Positions 25,810-34,577 of a stretch of DNA of 64,000 nt are shown piece by piece. The stretch lies in assembly GCF_009720865.1 (NCBI RefSeq), contig NZ_WNLA01000013.1:1-64000 (forward strand), in the 5' to 3' direction. Numbering within the stretch: position 1 is the first letter of the stretch; the number at the start of each line of letters is the position of its first letter. The position numbers were made by a program, and so were the translations under genes. This DNA comes from Pseudoduganella ginsengisoli (GTDB taxonomy: Bacteria; Pseudomonadota; Gammaproteobacteria; Burkholderiales; Burkholderiaceae_D). The notes under the pieces are model-generated. The model worked only from the letters and a program-made list of their open reading frames with translations. It did not search any database and was not told where the DNA came from.

Positions 25810-27017
25810 GGCGTGGCCGGCTGCGCCAGCAGCCGCTGATATTGCTGCGCCAGCGATTGCGCCAGCACGTCGTAGCTGCGGGCGGCGCGGATCGCTTCAC
25901 GTCCCGCCACGGCCATGGCGCTGGCGCGCAAAGGATCGCCCAGCAATTCAAGAATGCCGCGGGCAAAGCCGTCGGCCGTCAGCGGCACACATAAACCGCC
26001 ATTCGTTTGCGCCAGCAACGCCGCCTGGTCAGGCTGGTCATTGGCCACCACCGGCACGCCATACGCGAGGTATTCGCATACCTTGGTGGGCGACGCCACT
26101 TCCAGCACGCGCGAGCGGGGGAATGGCGACAAGCCGATGGTGGCGGCGCGCAAATAGCGCCATGCGTCAGCGGGCGCCATCCAGCCCGTGATCAGCACAT
26201 GGTCTTGTACGCCAAGGCGGACGACTTGCTGCTCCAGCCATGCCCGTTCGCCCGGAGTTTGCGAATCGCCCACCAGCACCAGCAGCGCTTGCGGTTCGCG
26301 GCGCGCCACTTCGACCATGGCTTCCACCATAACTTCCGGATGGCGCATGCGTTCCAGCGCCCCCAGGTACACCAGCACCTTGCGGCCAGCCAGGCGCGGG
26401 TCGTCGCTGGGCTCGACCGCATCGAGGCGGTCCGGTATCGCCACGCCCATCGGCACGGGCGTCATGGCGGCAGGATCGAGACCGCGCCGGGCCAGCATGG
26501 TGCGCATCGCATCGCTTTGCACGAATACATGGTCGGCGCGGGGCAGCACGACGCGGTACAGCACGAAGGCCGCCAGCTTGCCCCGTACGCGCCACATCAG
26601 GCGCCGCAGCGGAGAGCCGGCGCTGGCTTCCCGTCCCGCCCCCATGTCTTGCCAGGACTCGGCAAACGGGAACGACATCCAGTAAAAGAAAGGCAGCCCG
26701 CGCCAGCGCGCCGCCAGCAAGCCGATGGCCGCGCCGCCGATACGGTCGCGTACCTGGATCGCCTGGTATTGCGATCCGCGCGCCAGGCCGAACAGCGACC
26801 AAGCCAGTCCCATCCGGGTGATCAGCCGGCCCAGCTTGCCTTTGCCCTTGCGGGTATGGGCGGCGCCGGCCTGCCACGCGGCCGGTTCGCCATCTTGCAG
26901 CGCGACCAGGTCGGCGCGCACGCCATGCCGGGGCAGGTACTGGCCAAACAAAGTCGCGATGTCAGGCCGGAAGCTGGGATGGGGTTCGCGGGTCAGATAA
27001 AGTATGCGTATCGTCAT
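25806..27017 (-). CDS. Family 4 glycosyltransferase
   Basis: 403 residues. N-terminal domain with LYLTREPHPS; linker around residue 200; C-terminal Rossmann domain with VLVYLGALERMRHP and the donor-site segment SPTKVCEYLAYGVPVVAND that carries the conserved Glu. It is three bases from the epsI stop and overlaps the flippase start, so it is part of the same transcript. It probably adds one sugar to the repeat unit. The substrate is unknown. The first membrane-facing region has several hydrophobic patches, consistent with peripheral binding. Confidence 0.87.
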   Translation of the reverse strand: MTIRILYLTREPHPSFRPDIATLFGQYLPRHGVRADLVALQDGEPAAWQAGAAHTRKGKGKLGRLITRMGLAWSLFGLARGSQYQAIQVRDRIGGAAIGLLAARWRGLPFFYWMSFPFAESWQDMGAGREASAGSPLRRLMWRVRGKLAAFVLYRVVLPRADHVFVQSDAMRTMLARRGLDPAAMTPVPMGVAIPDRLDAVEPSDDPRLAGRKVLVYLGALERMRHPEVMVEAMVEVARREPQALLVLVGDSQTPGERAWLEQQVVRLGVQDHVLITGWMAPADAWRYLRAATIGLSPFPRSRVLEVASPTKVCEYLAYGVPVVANDQPDQAALLAQTNGGLCVPLTADGFARGILELLGDPLRASAMAVAGREAIRAARSYDVLAQSLAQQYQRLLAQPATP

Positions 27018-27020
27018 AAG

Positions 27021-27716
27021 TTACAAAGGTGGTGGCGCCAGGTTGCCGGCCAGCCGCAACCGCGCAGGCGCCCCGGCAGCCTGCAACAGGTCGGTAATAA
27101 AGCGCTGTTGCAGCGCAAATTCAGTAGGCTCATCCGTGCCGATGGATGACACGCGCACCAGCATGCCGTCCGGCACGGTGCCGCCCAGGCCATAGCGCAA
27201 TTGCTGCAATTTCTGCTGCAAACCGGGCCGGATCGCGCGGTCGCCCACAGTAATCCAGTACGTGATGGGTTCGTGGCGGGCGCCGCTGACGGCGTACAGC
27301 CGCTTGACAGGCAGCACGCCGCCACCGGCCGCCAGTTCCGCATAGCCGCGGTTATCCACTTCAAAGCCCTGTGCGCCATAGCATACTTCCGGCTTGTGGA
27401 CTTGCAAGCGGTCGCTTTGTTCGCCGCCATACGCCAGCGACAGCATGACGCGCTCGCCATCGCGGTTGATGTACGTGCGCGACAGCGTCTGGTTATAAAT
27501 CTTGTCCAGCTTGGCCTGCGTAGCGGGGTCCACTTGCAGCGGAATCATGTCGGGATCGACCCGCCAGTCGCCGAATTGCTCCGGCACCATGGCGGCCAGA
27601 TCCACGCGCGGCCCCTGGTCCGCCAGCTTCACGGTCGGCGTCAAATGGCCCGACAGGGCGCTGGCCGACAGCATCAGCGCAGCCAGCACCACGCTCACGG
27701 CAATTTGCTGTTTCAT
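27021..27716 (-). CDS. epsI: Exosortase-associated protein EpsI
   Basis: 231 residues from the ATG at 27716, which overlaps the xrtB stop (ATGA). An N-terminal hydrophobic anchor is followed by a periplasmic domain with PEQFGDWRVD, SLAYGGEQSDRLQVHKPEVCYGAQGF and RLYAVSGARHEPITYWITVGD, all typical of the EpsI family. In exosortase systems EpsI is encoded next to or fused with the exosortase and is required for polymer or substrate processing, though its biochemical task is not settled. The HKPEVCY Cys is conserved in the family. Confidence 0.92.
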   Translation of the reverse strand: MKQQIAVSVVLAALMLSASALSGHLTPTVKLADQGPRVDLAAMVPEQFGDWRVDPDMIPLQVDPATQAKLDKIYNQTLSRTYINRDGERVMLSLAYGGEQSDRLQVHKPEVCYGAQGFEVDNRGYAELAAGGGVLPVKRLYAVSGARHEPITYWITVGDRAIRPGLQQKLQQLRYGLGGTVPDGMLVRVSSIGTDEPTEFALQQRFITDLLQAAGAPARLRLAGNLAPPPL

Positions 27717-28615
27717 GCGGTCCTCCCTGCCTGGCGGCGCGCCGCCAGCCATTGCAAGAATTTATCGGTACTGATGATCAGCAGCAGGGCCGTGATGAAC
27801 AGCACCATGCCGGCAAAGCCGTGCAGGAAACCCTGTCCCGCCGCATCGCCAAAGTAATACGTGATCAGCGTCAGCGTGATCACGCGGATCACATTGGCGC
27901 CAAACGAAATGGGGACGATCATCAGCGCCAGCCACACATTGCGGAACGCGGACGTATGGCGCACCACGTTCAAGTAAAACAGCCCTAGCGCTTCCAATGT
28001 CAGCAGCGTTTGCAAACCCGCGCACGCATCGGCCACCAGCAGCTGATACTGGCCGATTTGCAAAATCACGCCATTGCGGCCGATCGGATAACCGGCCAGG
28101 AACAGCAACTGCTCCGTCACGTAAGACACCGCCATTTTCATCGGCATGGTCAGCGTACTGACGATACTGCCGGGCAGCGGCACCATGAACAGCATGAAGA
28201 AAAACGGGAACCACAGCAGCGCCAAGGCCCGCGCACCACGCTTGATCAGCAGCAGCGCCACGCCCATGACGATGAACGACCCCAGTTCAAACGCGAGGAT
28301 TTGCTGCGAACGGCCCAGCACGTACAGCGCCAGCGCCAGCAACAGCAAGGGCCAGCCCGCCGCATGCGCGGGACGCGGGCCGTCGCATGCGGCCAGCATT
28401 TCCGGCCATTTGCGCCACAGCAGCCATAGCGACAAACCGAGGATAATCGGGCCATGCGCCTGTTCTTCCGTTGCCCAGGCGCCGTCATGCAGCAAGTCAT
28501 AAAAAGTGGGCACGAACATGGCCAGCATGCCCAGCAGGATAGGCAGCCATTCCGGCAAACTGGCCTTCAGGCTTTCACTGCCCGCAGCGGATGGCCGGTA
28601 AAACATAGTGCTCAT
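27713..28615 (-). CDS. xrtB: Exosortase B
   Basis: 300 residues with eight or more membrane segments. Catalytic residues expected for exosortases are all present: Cys198 in VADACAGLQTLL, Arg244 in ANVIRVITL and His265 in GFLHGFAG. The enzyme cleaves PEP-CTERM proteins at their C-terminal signal in the inner membrane (transpeptidase-like). Within the window its likely substrates are the three proteins at 5895-6653, 12150-12749 and 45507-46208. It is coupled to epsI downstream and starts 7 bp after the polymerase gene. Assignment to the B subtype rests on the EpsA/EpsI/EpsL gene context and overall resemblance. Confidence 0.93.
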   Translation of the reverse strand: MSTMFYRPSAAGSESLKASLPEWLPILLGMLAMFVPTFYDLLHDGAWATEEQAHGPIILGLSLWLLWRKWPEMLAACDGPRPAHAAGWPLLLLALALYVLGRSQQILAFELGSFIVMGVALLLIKRGARALALLWFPFFFMLFMVPLPGSIVSTLTMPMKMAVSYVTEQLLFLAGYPIGRNGVILQIGQYQLLVADACAGLQTLLTLEALGLFYLNVVRHTSAFRNVWLALMIVPISFGANVIRVITLTLITYYFGDAAGQGFLHGFAGMVLFITALLLIISTDKFLQWLAARRQAGRTA

Positions 28616-28622
28616 ACATCTC

Positions 28623-30131
28623 TCACGAAGGTTGATAACGGACGCTGAAATCCATCTGCCGGACAGGCCGGACTGGATCTGCGGACACAGCGCGACGGGT
28701 CATGGAAGCACGCCATGCGCAACCCACGACAAGCCAGAAAACAAAGGCGCCGCGCGGATCGGTGACGATGGCCGACGTCGGCGAATTGGCCAGCAATAAC
28801 GTCATGGCAGCCAGCGCCGTCAGTACCAGCGGGCGCTCGGCCGGCGGCACGGTCAGCGCGCGCCGCAGCAAGGTGCACCACAGCAGCATGAAACTGGCCA
28901 GCAGCAGGAACATGGCGGGATAGCCGGTTTCCGCCGCCACGCTGGGCCAGTACGTATCGACCAGGAAAATCCCCTGGCGGAACCACCAATAGCGGCTGAA
29001 GCCCTGGTCCAGGAACAGGCTATGGTCAAAGCGCTGCGCGCCGGCGCCGCCATACGTGCCCAGGCCGGAACCCAGCGGGAAATATTGGTCGGCAATGCGC
29101 ATGCCGGCCTGCGTCAGGATGGCCCGCTCGGACAATTCCGACGTACGCCCTGCCCCCCACTGGCGCATGATTTCATCGAAAGGATTGTGGTTCATGACCA
29201 TCAGCGCGGCGGCCAGCATGGTGACCCCGACGATGGCGCCCATGGCAATCCACCCGGCATGGCGGCGGCCCGCCATCACGGCAAACAAGCCATACACCAG
29301 CACCAGCGACATCAATTCCTGGCGCTGGCCAGTGCTGATCGCCATGGCGGTGTAGATCAGCGCCAGCACCAGCCAGCGCCGTCCCAGGTGTTGCAGCCAG
29401 CACGCGGCCGCACCCGACGCCAGCAGGCCGCACATCAGCGCCATATAGCCGGAATGGGAAAACGGTCCGCGCAAGCGGTGGGAAAAGCCCAGCAATGGAT
29501 TGACGTGCACATCTTCGGCATAGCCAAACAGCTTGATGAACAGGCCCGGCGCAGCCAGCTCAAACACGAGGAATGGCAGGAAAAACAGCCACGACCACAT
29601 GATGAAGCGGCGCAACACTACTTGCGCCTGATCTGGCGACGCCATGAGCATGCCCAGCGCAAACATCAGCGGCCATTTCAAGTTGTACTGCAACTGCCAC
29701 ACGGCGCCACGCCAGTGTGAACGGCCCATCACGGTGCTCAGCAGCGACAGCGCAAAGTACGCAAGAAACAGGGCGATGATCCAGCGCAGCGTGCTGTCCG
29801 CCGCGGCGACCTTGAATGCTTCGCGCAGCGACGAAAGCATGAAGAGGAAGATCAGCGCTTCCATCAGGTAGCCTGCGGGAATGCCCCTGTTTTGCAACAT
29901 CTGCGAAACAAACATCAGCGCGAAACCGCAGCCCAGCAGCACACCGCGCTGGTCGACAAAGCCGAAAATGGCCAGGTAAAACATGGGCAGCGACAGCACC
30001 AGCAGCAGGAACAGCGCTGTCAGGATGTGCTGTTCGGCGCCGATCAGCAATCCCAGGAAAATTGCCGTCAAAAAGAACAGGCCGGACACCAGTATGCCGG
30101 TCCAGCGGCCTTGGGAGGCGGTTCGCATCAT
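28623..30131 (-). CDS. Wzy-like polysaccharide polymerase / O-antigen ligase-type membrane protein
   Basis: 502 residues from the first of two adjacent ATGs at 30131; a GTG seven codons upstream is also possible. About 11-12 membrane segments with a large periplasmic loop (about residues 310-400) holding STGQRQE, GRTSELSERA and GSGLGTYGG, a pattern seen in Wzy/WaaL proteins. It would join repeat units in the periplasm. Such proteins share little sequence, so the call relies on topology and on its place between the lyases and xrtB. Confidence 0.72.
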   Translation of the reverse strand: MMRTASQGRWTGILVSGLFFLTAIFLGLLIGAEQHILTALFLLLVLSLPMFYLAIFGFVDQRGVLLGCGFALMFVSQMLQNRGIPAGYLMEALIFLFMLSSLREAFKVAAADSTLRWIIALFLAYFALSLLSTVMGRSHWRGAVWQLQYNLKWPLMFALGMLMASPDQAQVVLRRFIMWSWLFFLPFLVFELAAPGLFIKLFGYAEDVHVNPLLGFSHRLRGPFSHSGYMALMCGLLASGAAACWLQHLGRRWLVLALIYTAMAISTGQRQELMSLVLVYGLFAVMAGRRHAGWIAMGAIVGVTMLAAALMVMNHNPFDEIMRQWGAGRTSELSERAILTQAGMRIADQYFPLGSGLGTYGGAGAQRFDHSLFLDQGFSRYWWFRQGIFLVDTYWPSVAAETGYPAMFLLLASFMLLWCTLLRRALTVPPAERPLVLTALAAMTLLLANSPTSAIVTDPRGAFVFWLVVGCAWRASMTRRAVSADPVRPVRQMDFSVRYQPS

Positions 30132-30230
30132 GAATCGATCCAAAAAGTGCACTTACGGCAACAATGCCATAAATTCAACAATGATCTTATCAGTAAGGCT
30201 GAATTTGCGACGCCCGATTGACTCAGCAGT

Positions 30231-30262
30231 GAAAAAGCAAAAAGGCCGCACGCGGCGGCCTT
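30231..30262 (-). terminator. Terminator after the lyase pair
   Basis: AAGGCCGC (30242-30249) and GCGGCCTT (30255-30262) form a perfect stem with a 5-nt loop; on the minus strand the stem is followed by T-rich sequence. It would separate the lyase transcript from the polymerase/xrtB genes, or attenuate read-through into them. Confidence 0.75.
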
Positions 30263-30281
30263 GAAGAAAGGTGTCTACCGT

Positions 30282-31190
30282 TTATTTGATGACGGTCGGC
30301 GTCGGCGATACGGTCGCGCCGCATGGCAACAAGCCTGCCATCTCGTCGTACGTGCTGGACGGACCGCCCGCATAAATGAAGTCCGTGTACAGCGACCGCG
30401 ATGCAACGGCCATGGTGCCCGGCAAATACAAGCCGATCTTCGGATAATTGCCCAGCCACGTGTCATACGCGTTATAGGCATTCTTGGATTCATAGGCGAT
30501 GTTGCCATTCATCCAGGCCGTGATGGAACCGACACCGGGCTTGAACGACCAGTCCGCGCGCACCACGAAGCAATACCATTTATTGGTCTGGATCTTCGCC
30601 AGCCGCACGGCCTGTTCGCCCGTATTGGCGCGGGTGGCGGGGTCGGCCCCGGTGCCGTCCGTCTTGCGGTAGTTATAGTGGAATTCCATGTTCAAGTCCT
30701 GGCCCGACGCCACCACCGACACGGGCGGCGGCACCGTCAGCGTCTTCTGGCTCGTATGCAGCTGCGCCACCACGGTGGGATTGTTGTCGAACTGCCAGTC
30801 CGTGGGGAACAGCACGGCAAACGCATACCAGCGCAAGCCTTCAATCACGTATTCATACTTGGTGGCCAGTTCCGTACGCGAGCCGCCCGATACCAGCGGG
30901 TCGGTTTTCGACACTTTAAAGAACAACACCTTGCGGCCGCTGCCCTTCGGGTCGGGAACCAGCTGCAGGTTGCTGGTGTTGCCGGTCTGCAGCGTATACA
31001 CGTCATCCAGGTAGCGGTAAGTGGACGTGGCGTTGCGCGCCAGGTTCTGGCTCACGTATTGCAGCTTGACGGGGTCCGATGCAACCGTGTCGATCCTGCC
31101 GCTGCGGGCCAGGTCCAGTTGCGCCAGCGCAGGCAAGCATGGCAATGCCAGGGCCAGCACCGGCAGGATTTTCTTTGAAATGTGGGTCAT
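30282..31190 (-). CDS. Secreted polysaccharide lyase-like protein, copy 1 (heparin lyase I-like fold)
   Basis: 302 residues from the ATG at 31190 with GGAGA upstream; the longer frame has no ribosome site. A signal peptide (1-23, ending ALAQ) leads into a jelly-roll domain with GGSRTEL, GLRWYAFAVLFP, NPTVVAQLH and NKWYCFVVRADW, characteristic of the PF14099-type polysaccharide lyases. The GGSRTEL Arg and the AQLH His sit where catalytic residues are expected. It would cleave uronic-acid polymers by beta-elimination in the periplasm or outside. It sits beside a paralogue and inside the eps cluster, so trimming or release of the locus polymer is likely. Confidence 0.8.
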   Translation of the reverse strand: MTHISKKILPVLALALPCLPALAQLDLARSGRIDTVASDPVKLQYVSQNLARNATSTYRYLDDVYTLQTGNTSNLQLVPDPKGSGRKVLFFKVSKTDPLVSGGSRTELATKYEYVIEGLRWYAFAVLFPTDWQFDNNPTVVAQLHTSQKTLTVPPPVSVVASGQDLNMEFHYNYRKTDGTGADPATRANTGEQAVRLAKIQTNKWYCFVVRADWSFKPGVGSITAWMNGNIAYESKNAYNAYDTWLGNYPKIGLYLPGTMAVASRSLYTDFIYAGGPSSTYDEMAGLLPCGATVSPTPTVIK

Positions 31191-31203
31191 GATGTTCTCC
31201 AAA

Positions 31204-32028
31204 CTACCACTGGATAGCGTTGCCGCCGATGAAGTTTGCACACGGACTGACCTGGTACATTTGCAAGGCCGTCGTGGATGCGCCGCCGAGGCGGATGAAG
31301 TCCGTGTACAGGGTCCGCTCCGTCACGCCCATCAGGCCGGGGAACATGAGGCCGGTGCGCGGCGTGTGCGCGGCGCCGAAATACGAATTGGTGGAATTAC
31401 TGGCGTTATAGACTTTTTCACCATTCATCCACATCGTGATGGCGCCCGAGCCCAGCGTTGGCTGCCAGTCGGAGCGCACCACCAGGCAATACCAGCGGTT
31501 CGTCACCAGCGGCCCCAGCTTGATAACTTCTTTGGTCGAATTACTCACGGTCGCCGACGTCGCCGACAGGTAATTCGAATTCAAATTCATTTCCAGCGCA
31601 TTGCCCCGCACCAGCAGCGACAAGGGCGCGGCCAGGTTGGTGGCGGTGGTGCCGTTATCGATTTGCGCAATCACCGTGGGATTCGGATGCACGACCCACG
31701 TGGACGGGATATACACGCTGATGCCATACCAGCGCATGCCCGTGGTGCGCGACTCGTTCAGCGGATAAAAGTCTGTGCGCTTGATGGCGCCGACATTGGC
31801 GTCCGTACTCTTAACCCTGGTCATCAGCACCGTGCGGCCGCTGCCGGCCGGATCGCTGACGAAAGTCAGGTTCGCCGTACTGGCGCTGGACAAACCATAG
31901 CGGGTGGAAAATTTGCTGGCGTCGACCGTGCCGCCAATGGTCGCGTCAACTTGCGCGTACGCGCCGGTAGCTGCAAGACATGCGGCCAGCATGCCGGCGG
32001 CCAGGCAAAAGTGCCTCGTGAAATTCAT
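31204..32028 (-). CDS. Secreted polysaccharide lyase-like protein, copy 2
   Basis: 274 residues from the ATG at 32028 (GGGAG upstream). Signal peptide 1-27. The domain parallels copy 1: GSGRTVLMTRV, AIKRTDFYP, GMRWYGISVYIP, NPTVIAQID and NRWYCLVVRSDW. Identity to copy 1 is modest, and at the possible active site copy 1 has RTEL and AQLH while this copy has RTDF and AQID, so the His is missing. The two may thus differ in specificity, or this copy may bind polymer without cleaving. Copy 1 follows 13 bp after its stop; the pair ends at the terminator at 30231-30262. Confidence 0.75.
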   Translation of the reverse strand: MNFTRHFCLAAGMLAACLAATGAYAQVDATIGGTVDASKFSTRYGLSSASTANLTFVSDPAGSGRTVLMTRVKSTDANVGAIKRTDFYPLNESRTTGMRWYGISVYIPSTWVVHPNPTVIAQIDNGTTATNLAAPLSLLVRGNALEMNLNSNYLSATSATVSNSTKEVIKLGPLVTNRWYCLVVRSDWQPTLGSGAITMWMNGEKVYNASNSTNSYFGAAHTPRTGLMFPGLMGVTERTLYTDFIRLGGASTTALQMYQVSPCANFIGGNAIQW

Positions 32029-32282
32029 TTGGATCTCCCAAAAACATTGCAATCGCATGGAGCGGAAAGATAGCACGTTAAAAGTTTTTATTCGTTGCCT
32101 CAGACCAACAATTCCGCATTTTATTTCACGCGATGTAAACAATGCCACACAAGATTAGGTCAATCCTGATTTCCAGCGAGATAATATTCTTTCCCGAAAG
32201 ATTACTCTCCAGGACAAGATTGCTGCCATTCCGTCATCGTGTGACGTTTTGTGGCCGGGGCTTTTCGCTCAACAGTCGCGCG

Positions 32283-33149
32283 TCAGAAATCCACCATCAC
32301 GGCCCCCACGACTTCCGCCCCCGTGTGGCGCACTTGCGCAACCAGCGCTTGCACATCATCGAGCGGCGTGTGATTTTTACGGGCCACCAACAGTACACCG
32401 CCAGTGCGCGCCGCCAGCGCCAGCGCATCGGAACCCCGTTCAAACGCCGGCACGTCATACAGCACGGCGTCGTAGCGGCCCGACAGCTGCGCATTGAGCG
32501 CGGCAAAGCCGGAACGGCTCAGCAATTCCTGCGGGTTCGGCGGCAAGGTGCCTGCACACAGCAGGGACAGGTCGATGAAATCATCGATGCGCGCCACGGT
32601 GGACAATTCCGCCCTGCCCGCCAAAATGTCCGACAACCCCTGGCGCCGTTTGACGCCGAATATGTCATGCTGGCGCGGCGCGCGCAAATTCGCATCGACC
32701 AGCAAGGTCTGCTCGCCCAGCTGGGAAAACACGACAGCCAGGTTGGCGGCAAACACGCTGGCGCCATCGCCCGACGACACGCCGGCCACGACCAGCGCCT
32801 TGTGCCCGCGGGAAAACCAGCGCAGCATCAGCTGGCTGCGCACGGCGCGCAGCACTTCCACTTGCGGGCTGAATGGCTGGAATGCGGCGGCCAGCAGCGG
32901 CGAATAATCGCCATCGCCCTGCTGCAGGTACGGATAGTCGAACTGGCGCGCCAGCACTTGCTGGATATCCGTTTCACTGACCAGGCCCAGACGCTGGGCA
33001 GCTTCGCCGTAGCGGATGCCCAATTCCTTTTGCATGCGCAGCACGCGTTCGGAATTATCGGCGCTGATCTTGCCCGCTGCGACCAGCATGGTGCCGATAC
33101 TGGAGTCCGGGGATGGTTTCATTTGAGCGGAAGATAAGGTTGCGTTCAT
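32283..33149 (-). CDS. epsG: EpsG-like chain-length BY-kinase homologue with degenerate P-loop
   Basis: 288 residues; N-terminal helical domain (about 20-75) then a MinD/ParA-like domain. Position, size and motifs ANLAVVFSQLGEQTLLVD match EpsG, the partner of EpsF. The Walker A reads GVSSGDGASVF with Ala130 where Lys or Arg is normal, and the Walker A' motif has Asn154 (DANLR) in place of the second Asp. There is no Tyr-rich C-terminal tail. ATP hydrolysis or autokinase activity is therefore doubtful, although nucleotide binding may remain. It probably still acts with EpsF in chain-length control. It starts 15 bp after epsF. Confidence 0.8.
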   Translation of the reverse strand: MNATLSSAQMKPSPDSSIGTMLVAAGKISADNSERVLRMQKELGIRYGEAAQRLGLVSETDIQQVLARQFDYPYLQQGDGDYSPLLAAAFQPFSPQVEVLRAVRSQLMLRWFSRGHKALVVAGVSSGDGASVFAANLAVVFSQLGEQTLLVDANLRAPRQHDIFGVKRRQGLSDILAGRAELSTVARIDDFIDLSLLCAGTLPPNPQELLSRSGFAALNAQLSGRYDAVLYDVPAFERGSDALALAARTGGVLLVARKNHTPLDDVQALVAQVRHTGAEVVGAVMVDF

Positions 33150-33164
33150 GGTCTAGTCCAATCT

Positions 33165-34568
33165 TTACGTCAATCGCAGGCGGCGCGGCGCCAGCAGGGT
33201 CGCCAGGCGCGAACGGGATTTCGGCGGCGTCCACGAAATATTGCCCAGCACGGGGATATCCGCCACATTGGCCAGATCGCCCGTCGAACGCACGCGGCGG
33301 TCCATGAATTCCACCACCAGCCCGAACGCCATCCCCAGCACGCCGCCCAGCATGACGGACAGCACCGTATTCAACAGCATGCGCGGCGAAGCCGGGTCAA
33401 TCGGCGGTACGGCGGGGTTGAGGATGGCCACTTCCGATTGTTCAGCCTGGCCTTCCATGCGGGTTTGCGACAGGCGCTGCGTGGCCGCATCAAATGCGCG
33501 CTGCGCACTTTCCACATCTTTTTGCAGCACATTCAATTCATCGCGCGTACGGTTCAATTCCAGTACGCGGGCTTTTTGTTCGGCCAGCGCCGCACGCAAC
33601 GCGGCTTCACGCTGCCCCAGGATTTGCGCATTGTTGCCCACACTGTTGGCGGCCGTCTGGATTTGCGCATTCAGGCTGGCGCGCATTTGATCGGCTTCCG
33701 CCTTCGCGGCCAGGTATTGCGGATGATTGCGGCCCAGGCGCTGGCCGATTTCCGCCAGCTTGCTGTCTGCCGCGCTGACGCTGGCGCGCAAGTTTTGAAT
33801 CAGCGGGCTGTTGGCCACGTCCGGCGCTTCGCCGGCCTTGCCGGACGCCATGCGCTGGCGCGACGCCGCTTCCATTTGCTGCGCCTGTGCCGCCACCAGT
33901 TGCGCGGACAAGTCATTCAGGCGATTGTTTTCCACGTCCAGGCGGCCATCGAGGCTGACAATGCCGTTTTCCTGCTGGTACTTCGACAAGCGGCTTTGCG
34001 CAGCTTCCACCGCATCGCGCAATTGCTTGGTCTGGCCATTGAAGTACGTAGCGACTTTCTTCATTGGCTCGACTTTCAATTGCACGGTGAGCTTCTGGTA
34101 TTCGTCGGCAAACGCATTGGCAACGGCAGCGGCGAATTGCGGTTCCGCACCTTTGAAACTGATTTCCACGACACTGCTTTCACGCGATGGCACAACGTCG
34201 ACTTTCTTCAAAATCAAGTCCGCCAGCCAGTCGCGCACCGTACCCTTGCCCCCGGTATCCTGGCGGAATTGCTCGATGACGTCCGGGTTTTGCGCCAGCT
34301 TCAGCTGGTCAATCACACGCAGCGCGACATTCTTGCTGGTGATGATATCGATCTGCGTGGCCACATACCCGGGCATCAGCTGGCCTGGCACCGCCATGCC
34401 GGTCACGGAATCCACGCCCTTGTAATTCAACAGCACGGTGGACGTGGCTTTATACGTCTTCGGCAACAGCGCACTGACCACGACCGTGACGGTTACCGTG
34501 GCCAGCAAGGTCAGCAGCACGATCTTGCGGCGCGCGTGCAAGATCAGCAGGAACTGGGAAAAATTCAT
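33165..34568 (-). CDS. epsF: Chain-length determinant protein EpsF (Wzz-type)
   Basis: 467 residues, AAGGA before the ATG. Two membrane helices (about 16-36 and 405-428) bracket a long coiled-coil periplasmic region, the standard Wzz/polysaccharide co-polymerase plan. The Pro-rich PPIDPASPRML before the second helix is typical. In the inner membrane it sets polymer length and connects to EpsG and the EpsE export channel. Gene order epsE-epsF-epsG is the usual one for XrtB loci. Confidence 0.92.
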   Translation of the reverse strand: MNFSQFLLILHARRKIVLLTLLATVTVTVVVSALLPKTYKATSTVLLNYKGVDSVTGMAVPGQLMPGYVATQIDIITSKNVALRVIDQLKLAQNPDVIEQFRQDTGGKGTVRDWLADLILKKVDVVPSRESSVVEISFKGAEPQFAAAVANAFADEYQKLTVQLKVEPMKKVATYFNGQTKQLRDAVEAAQSRLSKYQQENGIVSLDGRLDVENNRLNDLSAQLVAAQAQQMEAASRQRMASGKAGEAPDVANSPLIQNLRASVSAADSKLAEIGQRLGRNHPQYLAAKAEADQMRASLNAQIQTAANSVGNNAQILGQREAALRAALAEQKARVLELNRTRDELNVLQKDVESAQRAFDAATQRLSQTRMEGQAEQSEVAILNPAVPPIDPASPRMLLNTVLSVMLGGVLGMAFGLVVEFMDRRVRSTGDLANVADIPVLGNISWTPPKSRSRLATLLAPRRLRLT

Positions 34569-34577
34569 GATACTTCC

